This document shows, in pieces, positions 1 to 5,371 of a stretch of DNA of 14,218 nt. The DNA is taken from NCBI GenBank assembly GCA_964195155.1, contig CAXMOP010000056.1, positions 1 through 14,218 of the forward strand. The letters run 5' to 3'. The notes under the pieces are model-generated. The model was given only the letters and a program-made list of their open reading frames with translations. It was not told the origin of the DNA and did not search any database. The stretch comes from JACZST01 sp964195155. GTDB lineage: Bacteria > Actinomycetota > Acidimicrobiia > Spongiisociales > UBA5794. The translations under genes were made by a program, and so were the position numbers. The first letter of the stretch is position 1. Every line of letters begins with the position of its first letter.

Positions 1-112
1 CCAAGGCGGTGGCTCCGTCCGGGGCCGCGTCGACCGCGTACCCCTCCCGGCGCAGACCGACGGTGAGGGCGTCGGCAAGATCGGCTTCATCTTCGACGAT
101 CAGCACCCGCAT
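1..112 (-). CDS. Response regulator, OmpR/PhoB type, N-terminal fragment cut by window edge
   Basis: This is the receiver domain of a two-component response regulator. It would be phosphorylated by a partner histidine kinase and normally controls transcription through a C-terminal DNA-binding domain. Only 37 codons are in the window. The minus strand from the ATG at 112 reads MRVLIVEDEADLADALTVGL, followed by RREGYAVDAAPDGATAL. This is the classic first strand, the acidic pair (E7, D8) that helps bind Mg, and helix 1 of the fold. The phosphorylated aspartate would fall near residue 51 and lies outside. The RREGYxVDxAxDG pattern is typical of the OmpR/PhoB branch, but the output domain cannot be seen. 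No Shine-Dalgarno sequence precedes the start. A TAGCCT box sits 6 nt upstream instead, so the mRNA may be leaderless. It is divergent from the DM13 gene. A kinase gene could follow beyond the left edge. Confidence 0.85.
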   Translation of the reverse strand, partial: MRVLIVEDEADLADALTVGLRREGYAVDAAPDGATAL

Positions 113-118
113 GAGTCC

Positions 119-124
119 AGGCTA
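119..124 (-). promoter_or_regulatory. Candidate -10 box of a leaderless promoter for the response regulator
   Basis: On the minus strand TAGCCT lies exactly 6 nt before the ATG at 112, the distance expected if transcription starts at the A of the start codon. A weak -35 (TTGGTT) sits about 15 nt further up. No ribosome binding site is present. The same arrangement occurs at three other genes in the window. Confidence 0.4.
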
Positions 125-183
125 TGTCCGAATCGAAACAACCAACAGCAGACCGGCAACGGTAACCGACTCCCTTTCCCGAC

Positions 184-200
184 ACGCTGGGGGCCAGCGT
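184..200. promoter_or_regulatory. Perfect 7-bp inverted repeat in the divergent intergenic region
   Basis: ACGCTGG-GGG-CCAGCGT is a perfect 7-bp inverted repeat with a 3-nt centre. It lies between the response regulator start (112) and the ribosome binding site of the DM13 gene (about 255-267). It has no T-run and does not follow a gene end, so an operator is more likely than a terminator. The binding protein is unknown. The rest of 113-270 shows no gene. Confidence 0.35.
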
Positions 201-270
201 ATCGAATGAACCGTCCCGGCCGGTGCTCCGAACCCATCCCGTCATCGCGACTACAAGGAAGGGAGGGACG

Positions 271-671
271 ATGACTGATGTACGAAGGGCGGTGCCCTTT
301 GCCGCCATCCTGGTGCTGTTTGCCATGGTGGCCGCATTCGGCCTTGCACCATGGGACGCCAGCGGCGCCGATCACCTCGACGCCTCTACGAGCTCGCCGA
401 CGGATCACGTGTGCTGCGGCTCGAAGACTTCGACGTCACTAACGGGCCCGATCTTCATGCGCTCATCAGTCCGGTGCCGAATCCCGAGTCACGCGACGAT
501 GTCACCGCCGGCGGCTACATCGACCTCGGTTCCCTCAAGGGCAACCGCGGTGCGCAGAACTACGACATCCCCGCCGACTACGAGCTGCCGGACACGCCGT
601 TCAGCATCGTCATCTACTGCCAGCCGTTCCACGTGTTGTTCGCCAGCGCGACCACGGACGCCGACGGGTAG
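271..671 (+). pseudogene. Membrane-anchored DM13-domain protein, frameshifted
   Basis: The start at ATG 271 is well supported by the purine-rich ribosome binding site AAGGAAGGGAGGG at 255-267. The first ~37 codons give a signal anchor (about residues 8-25, FAAILVLFAMVAAFGLA) and a short spacer. From about 381 the recognisable DM13 domain runs in a different frame: LYELADGSRVLRLEDF, then DVTNGPDLHALISP, GGYIDLGSLKGNRGAQNYDI and IVIYCQPFHVLFASA, stopping at the TAG at 669-671. DM13 domains are small extracytoplasmic beta domains proposed to take part in redox chemistry; the conserved Cys in VIYCQ is present. The region joining anchor and domain looks shorter than usual, so a small deletion with frameshift near 360-385 fits best. 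A sequencing or assembly error cannot be excluded. As it stands, no single frame encodes anchor plus domain. Confidence 0.75.
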
Positions 672-697
672 GAAGGTGCTGAACAATGACGAGTGCT
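669..697 (+). repeat. Stop-proximal motif, copy A
   Basis: The motif begins at the TAG ending the DM13 frame and reads TAGGAAGGTGCTGAACAAT, followed by GACGAGTGCT. From 670 to 697 it matches 2568-2595 at 25 of 28 positions, and the 23-bp core 675-697 has one mismatch. Weaker copies start at the stop codons of the GMC oxidase and the acyl-CoA ligase. Its function is unknown. Confidence 0.7.
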
Positions 698-780
698 ACG
701 AATTTTTCGATGTGACGGTCGACCCCAAGTCGGACATCGAAGAGGTCAACGAAACCAACAACATCGCCCGACTCTTCTAG
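672..780 (+). pseudogene. CARDB-like C-terminal remnant
   Basis: In the frame of the upstream ATG at 271, but not of the DM13 domain, the last 109 bases encode a convincing protein end: DECYEFFDVTVDPKSDIEEV, then NETNNIARLF, closed by a TAG at 778-780. The VDPxxxIxEVNETNN pattern is the closing strand of CARDB-type adhesion folds and is also seen at the C-terminus of lysyl-oxidase-like proteins. No start or upstream part of such a protein is visible, so this is either a fragment of a lost gene or the true tail of the DM13 protein after two compensating frameshifts. Frame 1 stays open from 271 to 780, which keeps the second idea possible. Confidence 0.5.
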
Positions 781-1167
781 CCATGCCTTCTCCTTCCAAT
801 GGAAATCGACCGCGTGTCCGCCGCAAAGTCGGAGGTCTGATTCAGGCATCGTGCGCCGGTCACGCTCTCGTTCCATAGGCAGAGAACTCGAAGCCCGCTT
901 TTTCGGTAGGCGGTATATGCGGTTTCCGAACAGGAGTCAGGGTCCAGCTTCCGGTGATCCGCAGACACGGCAGCCGCATCGTCAACGGTTGCCGGGGTGT
1001 CAGCTGGCGCCAGGGAGGTAGGGGCCCTGCAAGCATCGGCGGGGGTACTGCAGGCCTCGATCGAGCTGGCCACCCGCTCAAGGCCCCCTTCGGCGTGCCG
1101 ATGCACCCAGCAGGCCTCGAAATCCGTTCTCGGCCCCGTCGAACACAATTCTCCAACGGAGTCCCCA
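781..1167. other. 387-bp region without a convincing gene
   Basis: No frame on either strand gives a recognisable protein here; the open frames have no ribosome binding sites and low-complexity R/P/A-rich translations. An 11-bp direct repeat GCAGGCCTCGA occurs at 1050-1060 and 1110-1120, but the 60-bp units do not otherwise match. No strong terminator hairpin is seen after 780. The last bases carry the weak ribosome binding site of the sulfotransferase (GGAG, 1158-1161). Confidence 0.6.
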
Positions 1168-2016
1168 ATGCCCGAAGGCGACAATCAGTCATCGCTGCCC
1201 TCCTTCGTGGTGATCGGTGCCGCAAGGGCCGGAACCGAGACCCTCAACGCATGGCTCAACGACCACCGGGACGTGTGCATGAGCCCTCGCGAGGGCCTCG
1301 ACTTCTTTCTCGAGAACGGATCCTGGGACAAGGGGGTCGGCTGGTACGCGTTGCGCTTCGGCACCTGCGCCTGGGACCAGACTCGCGGTGAAAGCTCCCC
1401 TGCATACGCCGACACCCACCTCGACCCAGGCGTGCCAAAGCGAATGCACTCGGTGATCCCAGACGCCAGGCTGATCTACCTGGTCCGCGAGCCCATGGAG
1501 CGGATGCGTTCGATGTTCCGGCACCGGGTTAGCGCAGGCAGCGAGACCCGGGCCTTCGCCGCGGCCGTGGCCGATGACCCGAACTATCGAGAAACCAGCC
1601 GGTACATCAGCCACGTCGGCGCCTTCCTCAAGCATTTCAACAAGAAGCAAATGCTCGTGATCACCTCCGAGCAACTGGCTGCCGACCCCCAAGGCACCAT
1701 CGGTGCCGTGCACGCCCACATCGGAGTCGTCCCGACCGAGTTGTCGACGGACAAGGGGCGACGCGACGTTACGGCGGATCAGCGACTCGAATCGACGGTC
1801 TCTCGCCGCCTCAAAGCCAACCCCTCCTATTGGCGGGCGCTCAACCGGTCATGGCAACTCCGCTCGCTCCACGAACGGGCTTTCACCAGGCGGGGAAGCA
1901 TGGCATCGACGCGTCTCACCAAGGAGACGGACGCCGAGTTACGCCAAGACCTGGAGAAGGACATCCAGGCGCTCGAAGTGTTCATCGGGCGCCGTCTCAC
2001 CGAGTGGGGTCGTTAG
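1168..2016 (+). CDS. Sulfotransferase family protein (PAPS-dependent)
   Basis: The 282-residue product should transfer a sulfo group from PAPS to a hydroxyl or amino group of a carbohydrate or small molecule; the acceptor cannot be told. The PAPS 5'-phosphosulfate loop is at residues 13-25 (FVVIGAARAGTET, a variant of the usual GxxRSGTTS). The GESSPAY segment is at 74-80, and the 3'-phosphate site at 102-121 (LIYLVREPMERMRSMFRHRV) carries the expected Arg and Ser. The length suits a single sulfotransferase domain and no signal peptide is present. The frame is open further upstream, but ATG 1168 is chosen because GGAG lies 6 nt before it and the conserved loop begins 12 codons later. The stop at 2014-2016 is followed by 139 bp to the next gene, so it appears to be a single-gene unit. 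Confidence 0.85.
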   Translation: MPEGDNQSSLPSFVVIGAARAGTETLNAWLNDHRDVCMSPREGLDFFLENGSWDKGVGWYALRFGTCAWDQTRGESSPAYADTHLDPGVPKRMHSVIPDARLIYLVREPMERMRSMFRHRVSAGSETRAFAAAVADDPNYRETSRYISHVGAFLKHFNKKQMLVITSEQLAADPQGTIGAVHAHIGVVPTELSTDKGRRDVTADQRLESTVSRRLKANPSYWRALNRSWQLRSLHERAFTRRGSMASTRLTKETDAELRQDLEKDIQALEVFIGRRLTEWGR

Positions 2017-2075
2017 GCGCGCCGTCCGATCGAGGCGGCCGTTCAACGGCGCCGACCGAACAACGATTCGGAATC

Positions 2076-2098
2076 ACGGGTGTCGGTTCTTGACCCGT
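2076..2098 (+). terminator. Weak candidate terminator after the sulfotransferase
   Basis: ACGGGT at 2076-2081 pairs with ACCCGT at 2093-2098 across an 11-nt loop and is followed by TTCTC. The stem is short and the T-run poor, so this is only a possible terminator. Confidence 0.25.
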
Positions 2099-2140
2099 TT
2101 CTCGGAGGTTCGCCAGACAGCGACAGGGGACCAGCGGCAC

Positions 2141-2146
2141 TACCCT
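2141..2146 (+). promoter_or_regulatory. Candidate -10 box for the small regulator
   Basis: TACCCT ends 9 nt before the ATG at 2156. No Shine-Dalgarno sequence is present, so a very short or absent leader is plausible. No convincing -35 is seen. Confidence 0.25.
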
Positions 2147-2155
2147 TTGCGGTTC

Positions 2156-2563
2156 ATGACCACGAACCATGACGAGAGCGGAGCCGCCTACCTCGGCTGG
2201 CTGATGCGGCGCCGCGGCATGTCATCTCCGAGGCTCGCCGACCTCACCGGCGAGGTCTCTGGCTCGGCCATCCGCTACTACGTCCGCGGCGACGCGGTCC
2301 CCCGGGAGGACAAGGCGAAGGTACTCGCCGTCCTGTTCGGACCACGCGACGGGCAGAAGCTGCTGCGCCTGTGGGGATACGACGAGCTCGCCGATGGGTT
2401 TGAGGATGACTTCTCGGCAATGCTCCACGGACACGAAGCCGCGGTGGAGGCGCTGCTCGCCAGGAACCGCCTCGAGTACGACGGCGAGCCGCTCACCGAG
2501 GAACAAGCCGTCGAAGTCGAGAGCTTCATCGGCTTCATCAAGCTTCGAGATAACGGCGCCTAA
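2156..2563 (+). CDS. Small helix-turn-helix (XRE-like) DNA-binding protein
   Basis: A 135-residue protein, probably a transcription regulator. Residues about 9-60 look like an XRE-type helix-turn-helix: YLGWLMRRRGMSSPRLADLT, then a turn (GEVSGSAIRYYVRGD) with the recognition helix, then AVPREDKAKVLAVLF. The remainder is acidic and helical (FEDDFSAMLHGHEAAVEALL, ending EEQAVEVESFIGFIKLRDNG) and may mediate dimerisation; no ligand domain is recognised. The frame is open upstream to 1703 inside the sulfotransferase, but that part is shadow sequence. ATG 2156 is preferred because homology to the fold starts just after it. There is no ribosome binding site and TACCCT lies 9 nt upstream. It stands alone between the sulfotransferase and the convergent GMC oxidase; the target is unknown. 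Confidence 0.75.
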   Translation: MTTNHDESGAAYLGWLMRRRGMSSPRLADLTGEVSGSAIRYYVRGDAVPREDKAKVLAVLFGPRDGQKLLRLWGYDELADGFEDDFSAMLHGHEAAVEALLARNRLEYDGEPLTEEQAVEVESFIGFIKLRDNGA

Positions 2564-2567
2564 CGCC

Positions 2568-2595
2568 AGGCGGGTGCTGAACCATGACGAGTGCT
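2568..2595 (+). repeat. Stop-proximal motif, copy B
   Basis: Starting 5 nt after the regulator's TAA (2561-2563), this reads AGGCGGGTGCTGAACCATGA followed by CGAGTGCT, and matches copy A at 25 of 28 positions. It lies in the 117-bp convergent gap between the regulator and the GMC oxidase, so it is unlikely to be conserved for protein coding here. Confidence 0.7.
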
Positions 2596-2663
2596 CGGCG
2601 CCGCCCCCTCGCTCGAGAGGCCAGCAGCAACTCAGTTTCTCCCGACCGCGACGACCCGCTGGA

Positions 2664-2683
2664 GGATTGCTCGCACCCTCCTA
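2664..2683 (-). repeat. Stop-proximal motif, copy C (degenerate)
   Basis: On the minus strand, beginning at the GMC oxidase stop codon, the sequence is TAGGAGGGTGCGAGCAATCC. It matches copy A (TAGGAAGGTGCTGAACAAT) with one deleted base and two substitutions over the shared part. The same stretch contains GGAGG/CCTCC arms (2661-2665 and 2676-2680) that could form a short hairpin. Confidence 0.45.
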
Positions 2684-4645
2684 AGCCATTCGCTCCGCGA
2701 GTTGGCTCGCCCCTCGATGGGCGACTGCGGCGATGGACAGCATTGGATTGATCCCCGAAGCGGTTGGGAAACACGATCCATCCATGACGAAGAGGTACAC
2801 CGTATCATGGGCCTCGTTCTCCGGCCCCACCACCGACGTGGCCGGATCGCTGCCCATGCGGGCAGTCCCCATCTGGTGAAAAGTGAAGTAGTTGGTCTGG
2901 TTGGAGCCGTAACCGATCGCATCAACATCGGCGGCGAAGTCCTCGAGGGTTCGGCCGCTGCCCGGCCTCCACCTGACCGGGCGGATCGTCGAGGAGAACA
3001 GCTCCTCGGCGCCGGCGGCGGCATAGAGCTGGGCGGCCCGCCGCACCCCTTCCCTGATGTGGCCCTGGTCGTATTTGGAGATGGCGTATTTCCACACCGG
3101 GGTGCCGTCCTTGCGCAGCTTCACCTTCCCGTGGTCGCGGTCGCGCAGCAGGATCCCGCCGACGTCGAGATGGCCTAACCCGAGCACGTCGCGCTTGAAC
3201 GAAGCACCATCCTCCCAGCCGAGGAAAGCAGCAGGGAAGAGCGGATGGACCGGTGCGGTCTCGAATTTGAAGCCGTAGCCCTTCCCGTCGAGGTTGGCGA
3301 ACTCGTCGGAGTAGCGAGCCTGCAGGATCCCGGACCAGGGGTCGACACGTTCTTCGAAACGAGCCCATACCGCGGTGACCGGGTGCAGCCGTAGATAGTC
3401 ACCCGCCGCAGCCCCGCCGAGGCCGCTACGCATCAGAATTGCCGGGGTGTTGAGCGATCCGGCCGCCAGCACCACCGCCTTAGCCTCCACGGTAAGCGCC
3501 CGGCCACCGACCGTCGCAGTGACACCGGTGGCGGTGGCGTTGTCGGTCGTGACCAGGTCCACGGATGCCCCGGTGACGATCCGGGCTCCGTTGGCCGCAG
3601 CGTCGGCGAGATAGGTCAGCAGCGTCGACTGCTTCGCACCGATCCGACACCCCATCGTGCAGTAGCCGCACGAATCCTCGGTACACCCCACGGCGTTGCG
3701 CGGCATCTCGTCGACATGCCAGCCGAGCTCTCTGAGGCCCTTCTCCAGCAGCTGTGCCCGCGGTGACGGGAAGCCGTAGTCCTGGTTGACTTGGAGCCGG
3801 GTTTGCACCGCCCCGGTGCTCTGGTCGTATTGCTCACCGGTGAACACCTCGCTGAACCCGGCGGTGGTGTCCCACTCGATCCGCACCTCGGGCGGAGTTG
3901 GGAACGACGTCGTGTAGTTGATGACCGTGCCGCCGCCGAGGGTGGCCCCCGAGAGGACGACCATCCCGCCGTCCGCGGTCGTGTTGAGGGCCCCGTCGAG
4001 ATACAGGTCCCGGTAGGCGTCGGACTCGAGGTGGGTGAAGTCGGATTCGTTGTGGTAGCCGCCCGCCTCGAGGACGATGACATCGAGGCCGGCGGCGGCG
4101 AGCACACCGGCCGCGGTGCCGCCACCCGCTCCGCTTCCGACCACGACCACGTCACAGGACATCGTCGTGTCGCCGTTCACCTCGGTGATCGGCACCGTCT
4201 TGGCCATATGCGGTGGGGGTCCATTCGGACCGGGGTAGCCCATCGCACTCCACGCCACCGGATGAACGTCGGGGTCATCGGTGGTTACCCACAGCAGCGC
4301 AGTCAGGGTCTTCAAGGCCTTGATCCCGCCGCGAATCAGGCTGAGCCGGTGGCTCTCCATGGACCGAATGGCGTTCGCCTGTTCGGGTGCGGCAAGTGCG
4401 CTGAATCGTTTGGGCTTGCCGTACAGCAGCAGGCCGCCGATGCTCGAGTTGAGCAGCATCAGGAACTGGCGGAGGTCTTTGCGGTGCTGGTCGTTTGGCA
4501 AGCGGGCGAACACGTCGGAAAACCGGTCGGCCAGGCCGAGGGCCCGACCGGGTGTGGTCCACGCCGGGCCGTCGCCGTCGACGCCGGGCAGCAGCGTGTC
4601 GACGATCGCGGTGAGGGTTGCCAGATCCTTGTCGCTGAGCGTCAC
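2681..4645 (-). CDS. GMC-family FAD oxidoreductase, long-chain alcohol oxidase-like
   Basis: A 654-residue flavoprotein expected to oxidise an alcohol to an aldehyde or ketone. Residues 1-130 form a helical N-terminal region reminiscent of gluconate-dehydrogenase subunit 3. The FAD-binding Rossmann fold starts at 164 (CDVVVVGSGAGGG, with acidic E193 closing the motif). GATLGGGTVINY lies at 233-244. The C-terminal GMC domain holds the likely catalytic pair H590 (FHQMGTARMG) and N633 (GINPMLSIAAVAHR). A Cys cluster C321-x4-C326-x2-C329-x3-C333, followed by GAKQST, resembles the motif in fatty-alcohol-oxidase-like members. No signal peptide is seen. The start is GTG 4643-4645, with TAGGTT six bases upstream and no good ribosome binding site. 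It is divergent from the lipoprotein gene. Family assignment is firm; the substrate is inference. Confidence 0.9.
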   Translation of the reverse strand: MTLSDKDLATLTAIVDTLLPGVDGDGPAWTTPGRALGLADRFSDVFARLPNDQHRKDLRQFLMLLNSSIGGLLLYGKPKRFSALAAPEQANAIRSMESHRLSLIRGGIKALKTLTALLWVTTDDPDVHPVAWSAMGYPGPNGPPPHMAKTVPITEVNGDTTMSCDVVVVGSGAGGGTAAGVLAAAGLDVIVLEAGGYHNESDFTHLESDAYRDLYLDGALNTTADGGMVVLSGATLGGGTVINYTTSFPTPPEVRIEWDTTAGFSEVFTGEQYDQSTGAVQTRLQVNQDYGFPSPRAQLLEKGLRELGWHVDEMPRNAVGCTEDSCGYCTMGCRIGAKQSTLLTYLADAAANGARIVTGASVDLVTTDNATATGVTATVGGRALTVEAKAVVLAAGSLNTPAILMRSGLGGAAAGDYLRLHPVTAVWARFEERVDPWSGILQARYSDEFANLDGKGYGFKFETAPVHPLFPAAFLGWEDGASFKRDVLGLGHLDVGGILLRDRDHGKVKLRKDGTPVWKYAISKYDQGHIREGVRRAAQLYAAAGAEELFSSTIRPVRWRPGSGRTLEDFAADVDAIGYGSNQTNYFTFHQMGTARMGSDPATSVVGPENEAHDTVYLFVMDGSCFPTASGINPMLSIAAVAHRGASQLAERMA

Positions 4646-4651
4646 GCCGCG

Positions 4652-4657
4652 AACCTA
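4652..4657 (-). promoter_or_regulatory. Candidate -10 box of a leaderless promoter for the GMC oxidase
   Basis: On the minus strand TAGGTT is followed by exactly 6 nt (CGCGGC) and then the GTG start. The identical hexamer with the identical spacing precedes the GTG start of the acyl-CoA ligase. No clear -35 is seen. Confidence 0.45.
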
Positions 4658-4703
4658 CCAGGGCTCGGTCGTCGTGCGCCTGGCTCGGGGTAGCTGAGCG
4701 GAG

Positions 4704-4709
4704 TAGCGT
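4704..4709 (+). promoter_or_regulatory. Candidate -10 box of a leaderless promoter for the lipoprotein
   Basis: TAGCGT ends 7 nt before the ATG at 4717, without a ribosome binding site at a usual distance. With the oxidase box at 4652-4657 this gives two outward-facing starts within a 71-bp divergent intergenic region. Confidence 0.4.
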
Positions 4710-4716
4710 TGCGTCA

Positions 4717-5355
4717 ATGACGGGCGCGAGGCGACTCCTGTGGCCAGTGGTTGTGCTGGCTTTGATCATCGCTGCGTGTGGCCCCGACGATGAGGAACAG
4801 CGCGCCATCGATGAGGAACAGCGCCTCATCGCCGAGCAGCAGCGCATCACCGATCTCGAGAACGTGATCACCCCTCCCCCGGCGACCGAGGAAGCGTAGG
4901 ACGAGGAGGGCGCCGGCGTGCTCGAGATCGCGACACTGCTCCCGATCGAGAGTGGGCGGTTTGCGGGGGAGCATTGGATCAAGTGGACGCTCGAGGAGCC
5001 GATTCCCGATCCGAACGAGTTCCACATGACCTATCAGGTGAACATTCGAAGCGTCGAGAGCGACGTGTATGGCTTCGGATGGACGATCCCAAAGGGCGAA
5101 GAGCCGTTCGCCAGCGGGTTCTGCCTCGACGATCGACCGAACTGCGCCGACGGCACCATTCCGGTCACCGTCGTCGTTGGGCCGAATCTGGACGAGTTGA
5201 CCTTCTTTGTTCCCGAGGGGACCTTCGGCGAAGCCACCGACCTCCGAATATTCGGTTTCATCCAGACCTTCCCGGAGAATGGTGATCCGATCACCGAGGA
5301 CGTCGGCGACGGTGCGCCGATCCCGATGGGCTTTGATGAACGGGATCCGTGTTAG
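4717..5355 (+). pseudogene. Lipoprotein gene interrupted by an in-frame TAG
   Basis: One reading frame spans 4717-5355 but carries a TAG at 4897-4899. The first part (60 residues) is a lipoprotein signal: two Arg, a hydrophobic stretch and the lipobox LIIAAC with C21 as the lipidated residue. It continues as an acidic three-heptad coiled coil (residues 25-45) and a Pro/Glu linker ending ATEEA. After the TAG the frame continues DEEGAGVLEIATLLPIESG for 151 codons, a mainly beta domain with two Cys pairs possible (FCLDDRPNC and a C-terminal Cys); the domain is not recognised. Because the linker is acidic on both sides, GAG-to-TAG is the simplest origin. A start at GTG 4918 would yield a protein without an export signal, which is unlikely. 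Alternatives are stop readthrough or a sequence error. The stop is 16 bp before the acyl-CoA ligase. Confidence 0.75.
4789..4851 (+). repeat. Three 21-bp tandem units encoding coiled-coil heptads
   Basis: Three in-frame units lie at 4789-4809, 4810-4830 and 4831-4851. Units 1 and 2 agree at 19 of 21 positions and unit 3 is diverged. They encode DEEQRAI, DEEQRLI and AEQQRIT, i.e. one heptad each. This looks like expansion of a short coiled-coil spacer between the lipid anchor and the outer domain. Confidence 0.8.
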
Positions 5356-5359
5356 CGGT

Positions 5360-5365
5360 TAGGTT
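5360..5365 (+). promoter_or_regulatory. Candidate -10 box of a leaderless promoter for the acyl-CoA ligase
   Basis: TAGGTT is followed by 6 nt (GGTCGC) and then the GTG at 5372. It fits wholly into the 16-bp gap after the lipoprotein stop, so the ligase may have its own start point instead of relying on transcription through the lipoprotein gene. Confidence 0.45.
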
Positions 5366-5371
5366 GGTCGC

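Noticed and set aside
860..930. tRNA-like or small RNA structure around GGCAGAGAACTCGAAGCC
   Set aside because: No cloverleaf can be formed and stems are at most four base pairs.
1050..1120. 11-bp direct repeat GCAGGCCTCGA, 60 bp apart, as part of a repeat array
   Set aside because: Only two copies, the intervening units do not match, and the sequence is typical GC-rich composition.
860..1225. 121-codon minus-strand frame over the non-coding stretch and the sulfotransferase start
   Set aside because: No ribosome binding site, low-complexity composition and no recognisable fold; it partly overlaps the well-supported sulfotransferase start.
2164..2176. Third exact match to GAACCATGACGAG at codons 3-7 of the small regulator
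   Set aside because: It shares only 13 bp with copy B, lacks the GGTGCT part, and an 11-bp version also occurs inside the ABC ATPase gene near 8880, so coincidence in coding sequence is likely.
2584..2751. 55-codon frame starting at ATGACGAGTGCT within motif copy B
   Set aside because: It runs into the 3' end of the GMC oxidase on the other strand and its translation is disordered and Arg/Pro-rich. Kept only as part of the repeat finding.
3791..4693. 300-codon open frame on the plus strand
   Set aside because: Shadow of the GMC oxidase, whose FAD motif lies on the opposite strand in the same interval.
4897..4899. TAG as a pyrrolysine codon
   Set aside because: Other genes here use TAG as an ordinary terminator (sulfotransferase, GMC oxidase, acyl-CoA ligase) and nothing suggests pyrrolysine genes nearby.
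4918..5355. Separate gene starting at GTG 4918
   Set aside because: It is in the same frame as the lipoprotein N-terminus, has no export signal of its own and no separate promoter. An interrupted single gene explains the region better.
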